Assembly (NCBI GenBank): GCA_029556615.1
Contig: JAKQDD010000078.1
Location: 1 to 52,954 of the forward strand
Origin: Verrucomicrobiota bacterium
GTDB taxonomy: Bacteria; Verrucomicrobiota; Verrucomicrobiia; Limisphaerales; J093
Direction: 5' to 3'
Length of the DNA stretch: 52,954 nucleotides
How positions within the stretch are numbered: position 1 is the stretch's first letter; every line of letters starts with the position of its first letter. Made by a program: the position numbers and the translations under genes. The notes below the pieces were generated by a model. It was not told where the DNA came from, made no database searches, and saw nothing but the letters and a program-made list of their open reading frames with translations. Positions 39,501-40,770 of the stretch are shown here, one piece after another.

Positions 39501-39903
39501 TTCGCAGGATGAGTTCTACTTTGGGAATGCCCCTGGAGAATCGGGGAACAGCGGGGCGAATGCGCAGGTGGATGTGAGCGACGAGTCTGGGGCACGGGCC
39601 CACCCGCGGACGTTTCTGGAGCCGGCGGGTATCGACGATCGATACGACTACAACCGGGATCAACGGGTGAACGTGACGGATGAGAATCTGACGCGGATCC
39701 ATCACACGAATTTCCTGACGGCGCTGAAGCTGATCAACGCCCCGAGTGCGGGTTCGGGATCGGTGCTGGCATCGGTGAGGCAGGGGTTGCCGGCGCTCAC
39801 GCCGATCTTGCCCAGTGTGCTGAAGATGCAACGGCTGTCGATGATCGAGCGCGTGGCGCTTCCGCGTTTGGCGGTGACGGTGCTCCCGGCGGAGCTGCTA
39901 TGA
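9511..39903 (+). CDS. 10,130-residue LEPR-XLL multi-repeat surface protein with dockerin-like C-terminus
   Basis: One uninterrupted frame; an in-frame TAG at 9502-9504 fixes the start at ATG 9511. Order of regions (residues): LEPR-XLL motif (14-20), thought to mark surface export in these phyla; RTX-like Gly/Asp repeats (445-610 and 1180-1450); four hook-IN-like repeats (800-1155); a very long Ala/Val/Ser-rich beta-repeat region with the core 'NVIxNTxxAxI' (about 2200-5800); a second Gly-Gly-Asp-rich block (6400-7850); three cadherin-like/VCBS domains with 'LGNDTDADGD' (7950-8250); a Pmp-like parallel beta-helix (8250-8690); a PKD-like domain (8740-8850); autotransporter-type strand repeats (9100-9755); a predockerin domain (9865-10010); and a dockerin-like pair (10011-10077). 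Many Asp-rich loops suggest calcium binding. It is probably an extracellular adhesin or matrix protein of about 1 MDa, and probably held on the surface by the proteins encoded immediately downstream. No enzyme domain was seen. Confidence 0.92.
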   Translation: MQRLETAQFVLEVLEPRVLLSAGVPGAGIMTPPHESPFAGSQGVEQSAEDYAVGSGMDASLHYEPASSSGGLFGGLEGAAGQALDLAEEGVSEEAESGIELESAAESLTPDSGAVPGVDPVSSGGGVDFVEERSAAGEGGGMTLDPGSRTAPAGDAGVTLTSTPAADGVLWAQQLTETLKAANAPPAESLAVSPWDDAGVMTAVRRLIPEMSSSGSIELTGQMELTVYVSGSIQVWDLNPEGLAEAGIRSLTVRGADETDDTLLADLGRGVLPLAVTFIGGDGGYDTLVLNGVSDGRYTPGRVFGDGTFESGGSRIEFTGLEPVLVDGATVTGTVPSGLTTGASSLTFVTPGGADVITIDSPAPGKNRISGTSGGVLFESITFTHIQTVVINTGANDAAGSDADTLTIAGDLVAAGLRNFTITTGSGDDTLVAGGVFLPVAGGVFRFDGGTGSDTLQGPGVASTWNLTGTGAGSLGGAGGLGFMGVEKLVGGVGDDTYVFANNASFGGTLDGGAGRNGLDYSAYTAAPVTVDLGAGTATGTAGISNLGDVTGGAGKDILTGDAKVNSLRGGAGDDTLTGGPGDDALDGGPGSDTFAFAEGWGRDTLTETAGGTGTDVLDFSAVTADLVVRVHADGTVSVTDFTNDLTNAAGIESMVGGAGDNRMVFENGGAFAGTLDAGSGGNNTIDLSDYKTPVLVDLAAGTVTVGGYINGSTMVGLTAGMPVRYLNQGAGVNQATVSLNTALTTLNGGSGVQKASASFAITGATLLATLNNGQGVRSRGYLAATTSVSANWPAMGLQAGYDLHITLTDQQTVYVDLGNPSTLGDILNAIRAANTRLTAAVNAAGTGVDISDSAGGAHDITVADLGASTAAATLGIAGAGAGRVLHGRSITSDLLVILTDWSSVAVDIGNATTVQQVLDAIHNADPRLTASINEAGDGIRITDSAGGEENLAIENLNGSTTAADLGLTVRSTGHVLNGRPLVNDLRITARDGTVVDVNLRNADTLGEVLEAINLADSRLDATLNEASDGVDLSDSTGGSGNLTVANLNGSRAAADLGIAKTGAGDRLQGESLLDDLVVTLRNGAVVSVNLGNPVTVGDLLTAIHAANVHLTAAINAAGNGINVSDSTSGSGNLAVANLNGCTAATDLGIVGTGTGATILGTAIVNAIVATTISQVQNAVGGSGDDRFTGSTGKNTLTGGEGSDTYKFQTGWGTDVIIDFGVEGTDTLDFSGVAAVLNVTIQADGKVSIRDAAGTNTVVDAEIIETLLGGVGNDVLSFEDGATWAGTLDGGGGVNTLDFSAYATAVSVDLAAGMATASDLETAIASFRDVIGGSGNDRLTGDAKANRLEGGDGDDTLKGGGGIDTLVGGAGDDVYVMDGGFDAISEAAGGGFDTLDYSGSTGAVSVSLVGYGHIENILGGPGADTLTGTSENNTFYFVNGWGSDTISDPEGIDTLDFSAVTQAMSFDFAGGAVTVTQGANRVEAAAGTSVEILVGGSSDDTFVFHNGWGHTTIASAGTIDEDILDFSAVSANLTFTFYQDGSVSVRDDSGANTLGASAGVENIVGGSGTNTFVFEDQGGLDGYIEGGPGANILDYSTYTTAVYLDLSAMDVEYTGLVNGNPETSLGVGYATGVKGVNDITGIIGGASSGDVLIGPRDDNLWTLDGANAGTLNASFTFSGIEHLTGSADDDDSFTVTGTGSLSGTLSGNPYGLVSWTTPLESPMNPDGVAEGTDTLTFSGGSYTTVTFVATSVDTGILARDSNRLRFAGFESVVDDSTAVNRVFTYAADTTVRVSLGGVVAEDQVWTLDVDGTTYTYTAGGHDYLKDVAAGLAAQIAAGGYVTTVQDTSVLITRLGGSIPSVVPGIPVIGSSPLIVGSASVESPTIQGIALRISKDARLHIAAEGGEFTPYAFAHPSGSVYVNTGMGNDTITVEQSSMSAALVIDGKGGTADSIVYDVQAGEESQSIAFGTGSATLNGRTVTWVRVEKAKNLVVRATDGDDQIQLSGGGLGYVVSSTNATFENVTFNSTLDSLTIDAGLGDDTILTASLTSFAPGLILTGGEGVDALDLGNGHFSVLTLGTGSFDEGSAGNDAVIGDFTVGDFTFNARPSIANRVHVFRDVSGKITIVDATDVGTTITSINAPTGCLTINTGYNAPGTTEYIHVGEDPDGNVRAWLGVLNGDLVLDGGKLNKNLDGEDSVTVYSDLVLPGRGLDITANTIDIEDNITVSTSNASGDAGNIDLNGFHITVGTGAKLLADGVAGDVARSGDITLEAVDESALVTPLVDVDVSDVDVTLATGAVISGRDVTILASADNRRLYADDWTLQKGDLTTAAGAGNMIGNLFEGLTQIGGAISVVKGNAAIDIAAGSQISARDFKADASVYADVKAVPSYSFAITPSIGVAVTNATVSFGGAITTTGNAEFRTHTDHTINVVADPSAMKGYSAALAISVIVSNANTVIADTAVLHVGGDLYVTADDVDRNRTMARAGAGKDGKLALAVAVTVEDGDTNAFLDGEAHVAGSISVVADQLGIDVPIGKLFGLIPSQAIGNSASAGVGSSSKGDFLDDAQAAATSSVVNPILSALSKFVSKAQTSTAGKADAAPADLDSKFDLAGGLAVLVDINRAKARIGDGGADGDALNGDVDAGGSIEVRSKVSTSPFVSANASASNNPDTKPEQNTSVISGALGISVGVMKNDAEAYINDNAVVDAAGALTVQAQARSDVGWSWGKNLYDAVHEEATYTTENDNPVVDISPGDTVEFRTNRTSGGDVGTWYEYLGSTVLHGVNLTTEDFTNEDRWGAINPTARKARNFVTLLSNYLTGDFGVGYFILNDGCQATASGEKLALAGAVDLLLLTEAADARIRSGARINQDSETSTEQNVAVQAISHGMATHIGGNINFPSVGADSGGFKDFAKAIESSVLTDKGWHSKFGMSSKTDKGAVGFTIMGFIGMNTALATVEDGVVLHADSLRVDAGTQVLSTGVAASGGDAGNVAINGVVTFDVTINKTIAQVENGAVIDVGSALVPGGDGSLVVSAHDTSDVITLDGSVATSESIGIGATVGVTVVVRDTQALIGDLVDADSSPATGSIQSGGSVRITAENGGFIASLAIAGAKASSNPPKANSDASTSSNPGKGETQSSASSGTQQSNSKTSGWTSKLGGLLKGAASRIKTDWVGPTQDSVDQTSKSSKSGIGISGSVAVNVLNDDTRAYILNSGPVIVGDRSNHVVDGLFVEAANTTSVGALAGAGAYAKGSEGKSSVGVAGGFAINVEFGKTEAFIDGAESLDLEMLDIGAERSGWTVSLAAGLAAAAGSKSYAVGGSVGVNVITCDATAALRNMGGVVDVGGDVALTAFDDTNIIAIGGSAGFGGKAGVGVAIGFSYVENQTRSTVSGLDDFTYKGDLTLAATSDDLIITVTGSVGIATGSGGSGGYAGAGTVSVNIVNNTTEAMLTGTTLQTGSTGDVAVSATDETAVYCFAGAFAAGKKAGLGAAIAVNTLLNVTRAAVDDSTIHTTGAFRGIASEGGIVVTLAVAGAGSEKLAFAGSVAVNVLFNTVDAHVQNSAVTTVRDFYLAAEDLEISGALGGGVAISTGGSAVGAAIGVNLILNTVTATIERSSVSASAVQVGATAEQVLVSVTLGGAGGEKFALGGSVSINIIMNTVAAEVTGSEIDATRDVVLSASDDTTAVVVAGGFAVSLSSGAVGVAASTITIENDIHATIDDSSVTSTAGRVTLSAGIAQPDTPADPSGIAFGTSGITLPETNSSSVVNVTFGGAGGSTFAAGVGISVNIIKNTIEAAILNGSTVAADDGVVLSAADASVIDALAFGGAGSPSGGAGGGAISANVITNTIVTAITDSIVRAGVTDAGVVTNAMAPVTLSSLSSSIIRALAIGVSGGSSVAVAVSALGNAIANDVTASISGGSTVTAGGDVSVSAIDQAPSVLPDWMLSAEKEAELDTALEGTPVDLNAGILAIMVSVGGSGTVAVSAAVAGNVIANTVLATIDSSVAHAGGDVVVLALSDSGIIAITVGVGAAGTVAVQATGFGNVITNRIEAVIGGASDVTAGGLVALSAIESSSINSVAVSVAASGSVAVSAIVGVNVINETIAAGIGDSAVSSGTTLSLGAEAKSTVFALATGVGASGVVTVQALIAANVIVDATSATVANSRVDAGGAVSLTARNASSIDALVVSIAASGTAAITVPLVVNVIANTTEAVVLDSTLTSGGSLTLATESCNVIRALSVGVSAAGTVAVTLSGLGNGISNTLTSLIVGSTVVAAGTVSLSAEDIAPSAIPEWLLTEDQKAEVSAALEDSPIDLDTNILAIMVSVSGSGTVAVSGALSGNVIVNAIRADIVDSDVRSTGGAVVLDAAAESGIIALTVGVGGSGAVAVNASLFGNVITNTVEAMIKTSAAGETSIVHAGTFVDLAAVDASFIRSLAVSVAGSGGVSVSAIIGANVITGSVVAGIADSTVTCGTAVSLDAETRSTVYAFATGVGASGVVAVQALIAANVIVGNTSATIVNSTMDAGGAVSLTAGNTSTIDAFVVGIAASGAAAVEVPIVVNDITATTVASITESSLTTDSSLTLAAESCNVIRAISVGVSASGAVAVTVAGLGNVIVNKVTALISGSTIHAAGGVSLSADDVAPSAIPAWILPEESRQEINAAVEDSPFDLDTNILAILASVAGSGAVAVSGVVSGNVIVNTLRADIVDSEVTSGGDVALGVSTDSGIIALSVGVGAAAFVAINATGFGNVINGMLAATIDQASTVSAAGAVGVRAADQSCIRSAALSIVGSGGVAVSVIIGANVITDSVTALISGSTVTAGGALEVEAGTVSSIYSFAGGVAFSTVAGAATLAANVVANTTEALVQSATVTAGSAAIHAADAATIQCLAGEVAIGAGGGLGAGAAYNLIANTVRARVRQSSIDASAGSVTVGAEGTGTIEAIAAGGAGGMVAGIAGTLAIQTIGNTVEALVDRSTIAASDSVLVLARWDGNITADGGTGAVGGYAGVGGTIVLNTLANEVSAEIRSSSVTAGGVGAGVTVPGWSRAANLAGWQDDRLAEATEVFHGVAVVADGEERIDSAFATGSIGAVGLAVNKAVNLVTDTTEAGISDSSVTEATAGTVGIAVRAHQSTNVTNEGGVASGNGLGVVGGFDTTLIDNTTRAFIDSPAAVRSVQAGAGGVEVSAWSQELVSSKTGSAGISAVAGAAGAVSAVDIRGETTATIHETDVVSGAGVKVLATGISDVTTMAGALSVGVIAGVGGAIDYVTIARETEAAMVGVRSEAAGDTQIVATSHARINGTSGTGGGGGIAAVVGAASMHLIETLTRAYLGVGDSTCRVNSITHPGQDVVVRALDHAEISGSAGSVAGSIIAGVGGSIDVGVIRNSAQAEIGEGVVVGAGGDVTVEAEATRHVSSYAKGYAIGLVVGIGGSISVIGLGGGLSEDAHEKADKGSDTINDLLDLSGGIDGLADNETNERIEDALEEHSLTVDATITTTPPTDGLVQAAVGKQAQVAAGGNVRIAAKAAPSATSTVGQVTGGIVAVGGALALLDVAARVRALIDDETDVSAAGGVTVVAESRPTFTIDVQTGAYSAGVGVGSAKAVIGLDLSTAALVGESAAVDAGGSFEVAALTVLDDATAVTDGTVGSLLAKGEVEVNGLGDLETLATIGMRAQVAAGGDAAVRARSEISGVEVTATGGGGGLAGVGGAWAEFEFNTLNTQVVLDGFGSLVAEGDVDLSATAALDLSALVSQDLGCVSAGATVQAEVQAIMLTTVDIDNGMTVSGRTVTLTAWADKIRGHASSDCDVKGLDATAGSRTVVWYIVTSTVYLTWHSHVVGRDAVDILAQASNLDAVTSSTIDCGALAPRVDIEAYDHVDVNTLVYLFGGAEVQTAALAMVTNPVNGTQVFDYDAGSVHASGLFPDVDYDLQADLERDSRIEFYGDAVYKPVLSLFVDAAGTIEAGGGLVASKDEDRHEIVVDGLTYSGGSQPRAMLVAVGGTIVGTGRFLSGMARGCQMVNESDYALRLGAIVANDEVFPRAWYVMVAADNTGGFAYTEEEMTSSGAFQLRIESVGSVRLLQGSVMMPHGVVDITTAGDIEVADGVILQAWFASLIAGGNIGSSNLPMIVVAKNEGLFGIDAVAGQNAWLGVSSLFSDPAATGPLFTLGDLVAGGDLNLTYSGASRQTESGGWEAISTTMQLSGMLQAGGDFNLAHQGGGSLKVYQPITAGDSVTLEVWDDGGVYLHTTITALNTVSVHAAWGIGAGPDQRITAHDIDLRGTTVGGVDWATLKIDLTGGSLRAVAEVDIGIREVNGPMTVAYVYCGAGGVRLEVADTARDDDDILLGAGATMNVATWATLTAGDHVVLDPTARISAGHLILNLDTAAVDPDPGVGVEWTFREEHFLPQPEVGILDIKVRTGADEDQLTVASSSPDHAVWIDSGAGNDALSMGTGGSTVDLWGAVAFDGGEGQDTLTLDASASTSGRLFQLGMPFSTALNLQAPAIAQDGAEHGVWYEQVEVLDITLGRYGDILQLDATGPEVQQARIDGGEGSDQFEVGTGPLLLSGIHGQVSLIAGSFAGDLDCLVLVENNYVDGVSYPDERLTADVFVGEGLEGIAYSEFESLQLSLGPWDKGLTVTGLTTPTGIDLGGGDNRLTLGTAETPLATAFATGLTVECGTGANQIELLDSANPVASTWGLQDHRIQFAPQVEITGTFAGIVLHLGQDEAVVWSDITGSVEVTLLGGAGTDRLFARKVPSGHILFRGAEGADTLVVDATAEVAGQSWVLDGPPLAVPGVLATDGRLGLPSSTSGIIYDVEQVTIDGGSGDDLCRITATAVAVTTVQVSTGAGNDTVLLAAETGGVPELILSTGEGVDTIEVTATAPGTPQVRIRSGAGADVIRIGTASTQLGAIHGTVDLNQTVAEDLLGVYSGSLAGSVTAGRLNRTSVTGLGLGGSLVFDRLGELGVFLGAADEHLVVTGLPELVDTEVVIAMGAGDDTLTLGGADGLLGADLGRLAGFTLGITGEDGTDALILDDHESSVGRDAVLITDANVQNLGVEQVTTLAFESLEVRLNDRGNEATIWTMGRPVTIQAGAGADTFNVASMTAGPEWPLVIHAGGGADVLNLGDSGYGDIIAAWITFYGGPGNESVTVYDFAAGGHFEAYGEDGSDSFLVDHMAGGQVLFDGGGGADVLQVGWTAEYHSIDGHLRFRGQAGDDRAGVFQLKSTGSLWFEGGEDNDGLDLGRTVGELSRLDHLEGPVIFEGGAGEDRFTVDGGSGGSGSSIVTLAQGIPAGGSGAMAWASWTETAGGLFWAAEHGAITLGGSSNLIQLQATAPECQTLAITAYGDSEFQIEAQAATALPTTLNDLHGEIAIVDPESNDWLRIDNRALAEPLRANLTSARLEILDVTGFVQAGIAYTGFEGMDVLLGDAADELIVGSLRAYADPVEFTLGGGDDLLGLGLEGSASRLAAIGSAVIVFAGSGHDTVAFHDADNGSTRTVTFSGTTISGLLPAGLEVQMGFVEQINAYLGAARDYLTITVPGWDLRVDTGGGDDQITVNGLEPGRTVQLLGGVGNETLWAGDGNTVFPSGTVEFRGGSGNDTAYVYRSVAGALFAFYGEGGDDTLVPGLAPTWAPTQRLLGWLDGAVCFYGGEGYDTLPLDHTIPGDVVARFDRSMTPNGDELAHFLLTDDVGEVNPAQDMEQGLWYDAEDVDFFMGNTYTSTDQTDVTIDATGASTQLLQVARYGGVPQRFHVGTDVTRPLSDIHGQLKLSGGSALLELSEAGVSDGADALTVSWTGAPVYGGALTSRWLDGLAYFGFGDISITPTDAADIITIQSLASTSFDVTLLSVQPQDLVVLGQTIGSSHSVTVNGVKPIYAVPSAASGGSMTAVEGTTLAEAVAVRDVLADRSLAGLTTDHGSLLDSGGTYTWQYVVTGPLLQTIAFTATDSAGYQVAKLFDLVVTNAAPVANDDVYSSREQKTLNGNVLDNDTNLNDQPTATLVGTTGHGAVSLETDGSFAYTPVAGFIGDDTFTYRVSDSLVESNVATVTIHVTVNTVAVAVDDVIERRLFLSISPADLLGNDTDADGDALSVVILTQPSLGALIENADGTFRYEPGLFLEQYNTQFTYAAFDGLATSAPATVTLVPTWDERPVANEDWIGTLTDTARLISPADLLGNDTDADGDALGVIIKIQPEHGTLTPDGNGSWVYSPEAGFVGLDLFGYAATDGMKQSVTNDSPWWESGVTGVWIRVADLLPAHTLAVNAVMSAPQGALAGMSWAYAYPSLQDALDRAEALHGDGVADNDIGAIWIAGGTYSPSVPRDPAEPRSVSFSLISQVTLVGGFEGIEAALDERPVDEFSGALLYETVLSGDFQDDDDEFNDAWTVVYASGVENAGLDTLTITEAYGWDRESFEHIDRWLGGGVHTEASTLTLRNVQVVGIFTAGGGSGIYQEDGVLRLEGVRVVGNSSWGAGGGLRQEGGVLYIADSVFQSNTANWASEGPLGGGGLYLSGGTATLVNVRIGGSAGFDGDGEGNYSPEGGGGVAVVGPAEVRMTNVVIMGNQSPVAGGLYVTGGDATVTMINGVVAGNLGGGVINAGGTVTLRNSTLAYNEWAGGVISDSDAGATTTLTNTLVTGHWQGWEGTEDVVGALMPGSAANVVSVAAADTGLADGVDGNWVGTADAALEVDLDHALHLMSTSFAVGQGDPSMLPADADDLDGDGNTIEPLPLDAEGAPRTIAGRLSPGAYQTPNLIPVAVPGGPYHIDFGQDLDLDGSGAYDPDNSRGWDFWGEEQTGIVSYEWDLGNGAYTFGSWLPMASLPWSELEGYPVGTPIPVALRVMDALGAQSAWASTTLTIEPCLVISGTEVWVGIAGGRTVVRVDGAVVLDRSLDDFSWGLAIDGGAGDQNLTIDFGEGNPLPPGGIQFYGGDGHDTLTILHGTFTQVTKTFTGAGAGTLQLDGYPLITYAGLEPVDLSGISFADLTLDMSAVVDRAVLEDLGVADDGVSRIRSTDPAPTFEEVWFSSPSHSLRINANGGDTVSCLGFDSLFSTPNLVFAGVGGGNRFVLGGAERLPDGAALTLAGDAEWALEGFTEAIGSVSDAGGGTRVSLGAGHLVTGGNDGSSTYAGTIAGPGNVTKIGTGTWTLTGASVISGTIEIAEGTLLVNGLLNASLVRVQSGGMLAGGGTAGPIAVEPGGVLSPGSSPGVLASSGNLVQNGILTIEASAASGGPGVGCDQVRIVGGGSLTLGVTSVLALAYTGGAGSFNPVFGQVFTLIDNDGAASGDTLGTFSNYAAEGSAVILDGKTLRLFYHGGDGNDVVLVAADGIPGVLYVNDQWTSPGMVDGDLEQAGLQTAYGGVDAFASISGALAAHPAYGGAIVVNGGTYASALLAGGGAVELQLVQDLSNGEHDVFLQQLSGDAGSPGDRIATRHWNVANGNLIVDQGSFAGVISGAGAVTKQGTGTILLSGMNTYTGATAIPTGLLVLGSADALGNTLGASITGDGRLDLNGQTTGRPILLDGGGHSTDPATGAGGLFNSNLAIPATVNGSLTLGTISPHIGGAGNITINGSIAGVVGTPFLAKINQGTLTIASTNGTAANWSRLLVWGGTVRLGAAKSLPSAIRVGLDYQGMLDLQGNDQSVSSVHIDGPSAIVGTGTLVMGPNGMTIESDGLVTLSANLGGSGGITKASGAGTVILSGSGACTGVTAVGAGTLQVDGSLAANVWVQSGGTLAGTGVIDGEVSIAPGAHLAPGTSPGRLTIDNRVTLGASPAACEIELNGSSPGADHDQLIFTGSRGSLVLGGAELRLTLGAGYTPAVGSTFVIIELTDAASTVSGTFAGKPEGAFFIVDDVLFQVHYSGGDGNDVVLSVERSAVMARQVFYNNSAFDDYDGEANEGDDAAIATDKRALLPGQTATFAHYTSYSLGLNGLMIDMVGLGTGFSVSDLEFRVGNSAAVSAWVAAPAPAAMTVREGAGVDGSDRVTVIWADEAILGQWLQVRVLANENTGLSSQDEFYFGNAPGESGNSGANAQVDVSDESGARAHPRTFLEPAGIDDRYDYNRDQRVNVTDENLTRIHHTNFLTALKLINAPSAGSGSVLASVRQGLPALTPILPSVLKMQRLSMIERVALPRLAVTVLPAELL
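9550..9570 (+). other. LEPR-XLL motif of the giant protein
   Basis: Residues 14-20 are LEPRVLL, followed by S-A, within the N-terminal peptide MQRLETAQFVLEVLEPRVLL. This is the hallmark of the LEPR-XLL N-terminal region found on very large surface proteins in Planctomycetota, Verrucomicrobiota and some Gammaproteobacteria. There is no classical signal peptide. Confidence 0.9.
10840..14300 (+). repeat. RTX-like calcium-binding repeat blocks in the giant gene
   Basis: Blocks of GGxGxDxLxG nonapeptides, for example GGAGDDTLTGGPGDDALDGG (about 11218-11278), GGSGDDRFTG and GGEGSDTYKF (13051-13130), and GGDGDDTLKGGGG (13560-13590). They are separated by spacers carrying 'LDFSAVTADLVV' and 'TLDGGxGxNTLDYS'. 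Such repeats bind calcium and fold outside the cell. Confidence 0.85.
11905..12990 (+). repeat. four tandem ~91-residue hook-IN-like repeats
   Basis: Four copies start near 11917, 12190, 12460 and 12733 (period about 270-273 bases). Each carries a strand of the type 'DLVVTLRNGAVVSVNLGN', a helix 'VGDLLTAIHAAN', and 'LTAAINAAGNGINVSDST'. They finish with 'GSGNLAVANLNG' and 'AATDLGI'. The pattern matches the flagellin/FliD hook-IN motif, here outside a flagellar protein. Confidence 0.65.
19080..25760 (+). repeat. long Ala/Val-rich beta-repeat array
   Basis: Roughly 65-residue units in which a Gly-rich turn ('VGxxGxVAV') precedes 'xxxNVIxNTxxAxI' and 'SxVxAGGxVxLSAxxxSxIxAL'. The composition and regular alternation suggest a continuous beta-solenoid. 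A Ser/Lys/Thr-rich low-complexity linker lies just before it (about 18850-19060), and a charged helical insertion (DNETNERIEDALEEHS) follows it at about 25905-25950. Confidence 0.7.
21150..23990 (+). repeat. ~1.05 kb higher-order repeat inside the array
   Basis: The landmark 'APSxxPxWxL' followed by an acidic stretch and 'NILAIxxSVxGSGxVAVSG' occurs at 21310, 22357 and 23421, spacings of 1047 and 1064 bases. The intervening units align one-to-one between copies, so a whole five- to six-unit block was duplicated at least twice and then diverged. Confidence 0.75.
28700..33060 (+). repeat. four large Gly/Asp-rich superunits with an IHG landmark
   Basis: The landmark L-x-x-[IL]-H-G recurs near 29180, 30210, 31580 and 32770. 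Each follows a strand pattern 'GxWYxxExVDIxLGxxxDxxQLDATGPExQ' and a 'GGxGxDxFxVGT' loop. Units are about 350-450 residues and imperfect. They form a second calcium-loop-like region distinct from the N-terminal RTX blocks. Confidence 0.6.
33370..34250 (+). other. three cadherin-like/VCBS-type domains of the giant protein
   Basis: Three consecutive ~90-residue domains begin with 'APVANDDVYS', 'VAVAVDDVI' and 'RPVANEDWI'. Two share 'SPADLLGNDTDADGDALSV', and all end with a 'GxxxFxYxxxDG' strand. This is the usual bacterial cadherin-like repeat, which binds calcium between domains and acts as a rigid spacer in large adhesins. Confidence 0.75.
34260..36050 (+). other. Pmp-like beta-helix followed by a PKD-like domain
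   Basis: The region 34260-35570 reads 'DNDIGAIWIAGGTYSPS', 'LVGGFEG' and then Asn/Gly-rich rungs ('GNSSWGAGGGLRQEGG', 'LTNTLVTGHW'). This is a polymorphic-outer-membrane-type right-handed beta-helix. From 35735 'VPGGPYHIDFGQDLDLDGS' and 'YEWDLGNG' mark a PKD-like fold. Confidence 0.6.
36830..38770 (+). repeat. autotransporter-associated beta-strand repeats of the giant protein
   Basis: Three stretches carry the G-x-G-x-x-x-K-x-G-x-G-T-x-x-L-x-G core: 'GPGNVTKIGTGTWTLTG' (about 36868), 'GAGAVTKQGTGTILLSG' (about 37840) and 'GSGGITKASGAGTVILSG' (about 38518). Each is followed by 'LVNGxLxAxVxVQSGGxLAGxG' and 'LxPGxSPGxL'. This matches the autotransporter strand repeat, but there is no C-terminal autotransporter barrel. 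Confidence 0.75.
39541..39740 (+). other. dockerin-like domain at the C-terminus of the giant protein
   Basis: Two EF-hand-like segments: a weaker one with 'AQVDVSDESGARAHP', and a canonical loop DYNRDQRVNVTDE, in which D1, N3, D5 and D12 match the dockerin calcium loop. They are joined by 'FLEPAGIDDRY' and followed by 'LTRIHHTNFLTALKLI'. The preceding domain (39107-39540, 'FYNNSAFDDYD' and 'LPGQTATFAHYTSYS') is the one that commonly precedes dockerins in large surface proteins of Planctomycetota and Verrucomicrobiota. Confidence 0.75.
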
Positions 39904-40586
39904 AAGCGAAGAGGAAAGGCAATCATCTTCTGAGGCCTCTGAGAGCCTGGTCCAGGCTGGCGCTGGCCCTGGCGGGCCTGCTGTGGGTGGCAGGCACGGC
40001 GTGGGCCGCGGCGTGGGTGGACATGCCGGAGATCACGGTGAACCGGAACGACGCGGACCCCATGTTCGTGGTGTACATGAACATCACGGAGGAGCCGGTC
40101 GAGGTGATGGGGATTGCCTTCAATCTCCAGGTTGAAGACGGCGGGTCGGCGGCTGGAGGCGCCGTCGAAGGGCCCGCGATCAAGGCGGTGGACATTCTGA
40201 CGGGCACGGTGTTCGAGGGGAACTCGAACGGGCTGAGCGGGACCGGGTCGATCGTGCCGCAGGTGTACGAGGAGGGAACGATCACGGTCGAGGGGACGAT
40301 CACGCTGGCACCCGGGCTGTGGAAGGTCGCAACGGTGACGCTGGACACGACGGGGTTCAGTTCGGGCACCTACCGATTGACCCTCGACACGCGAAACGGG
40401 CCGACGCGGTACACGACCCTCGAGGGAGATTATCTGCCGGCGCTCCACGACGGCAGCGTGACGATCGTGCCGGAGCCGGCTTTTTGGGGATGGGCCAGCG
40501 GAGGGGGCTTGCTCCTGCTTGCGGGGGTCCGACGGATCCGGCGTCGGATCCGGCGTCCTGACGGGTCGGCGACGGGATCCCCCTAG
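39900..40586 (+). CDS. PEP-CTERM protein with cohesin-like ectodomain
   Basis: A 228-residue product. The ATG (39900-39902) overlaps the stop of the giant gene in an ATGA, so translation is probably coupled. It has a signal peptide (basic start, then 'LALALAGLLWVAGTAWA') and one beta-sandwich domain of about 150 residues. That domain opens with 'VDMPEITVNRND' and contains 'GIAFNLQVEDGG', 'VDILTGTVFEGN' and 'VATVTLDTTGFSSGTYRLTLD', the strand order and Gly-x-x-F pattern of cohesins. The C-terminus is a sorting signal: VPEP, a hydrophobic segment, then RRIRRRIRR. Exosortase should process it and hold it at the cell surface or in the exopolysaccharide. The cohesin reading is inference; the PEP-CTERM tail is seen directly. 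Confidence 0.85.
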   Translation: MKAKRKGNHLLRPLRAWSRLALALAGLLWVAGTAWAAAWVDMPEITVNRNDADPMFVVYMNITEEPVEVMGIAFNLQVEDGGSAAGGAVEGPAIKAVDILTGTVFEGNSNGLSGTGSIVPQVYEEGTITVEGTITLAPGLWKVATVTLDTTGFSSGTYRLTLDTRNGPTRYTTLEGDYLPALHDGSVTIVPEPAFWGWASGGGLLLLAGVRRIRRRIRRPDGSATGSP

Positions 40587-40750
40587 AGTCCTCGACTTGT
40601 GGAGTATGGGGTCATCAGGTCAAGTTCTGTCCGGTCCGGTTCCAAGCCTCCCCTCTTTCCGTCGAGGACTCTTCATTAGCGAGGCGCGCAGGAGGGGTGG
40701 GCAAGCACAGCAGGGTCTTCATGTGCCTGAGGACTCGACTGGGTCTGAGG
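40586..40750 (+). repeat. dispersed repeat family 2, fullest copy
   Basis: It starts with GAGTCCTCGACTTGTGGA, overlapping the stop of the PEP-CTERM gene. It continues through AGGTCAAGTTCTGTCC, GCCTCCCCTC, TCGAGGACTC and TAGCGAGGCGCG, and ends with TGAGGACTCGACTGGGTCTG. GAGTCCTCGA at the left pairs with TCGAGGACTC in the middle, so the left half can fold. Related copies lie at 1912-1975, 5612-5650 and 43755-43872. Confidence 0.75.
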
Positions 40751-40770
40751 CGGCGCTTCGCTGGCGCGTG

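Noticed and set aside
39541..39740. Treating the giant protein as a cellulosomal enzyme because of the dockerin-like end
   Set aside because: No glycoside hydrolase or carbohydrate-binding domain was seen; the repeats point to an adhesin or matrix protein.
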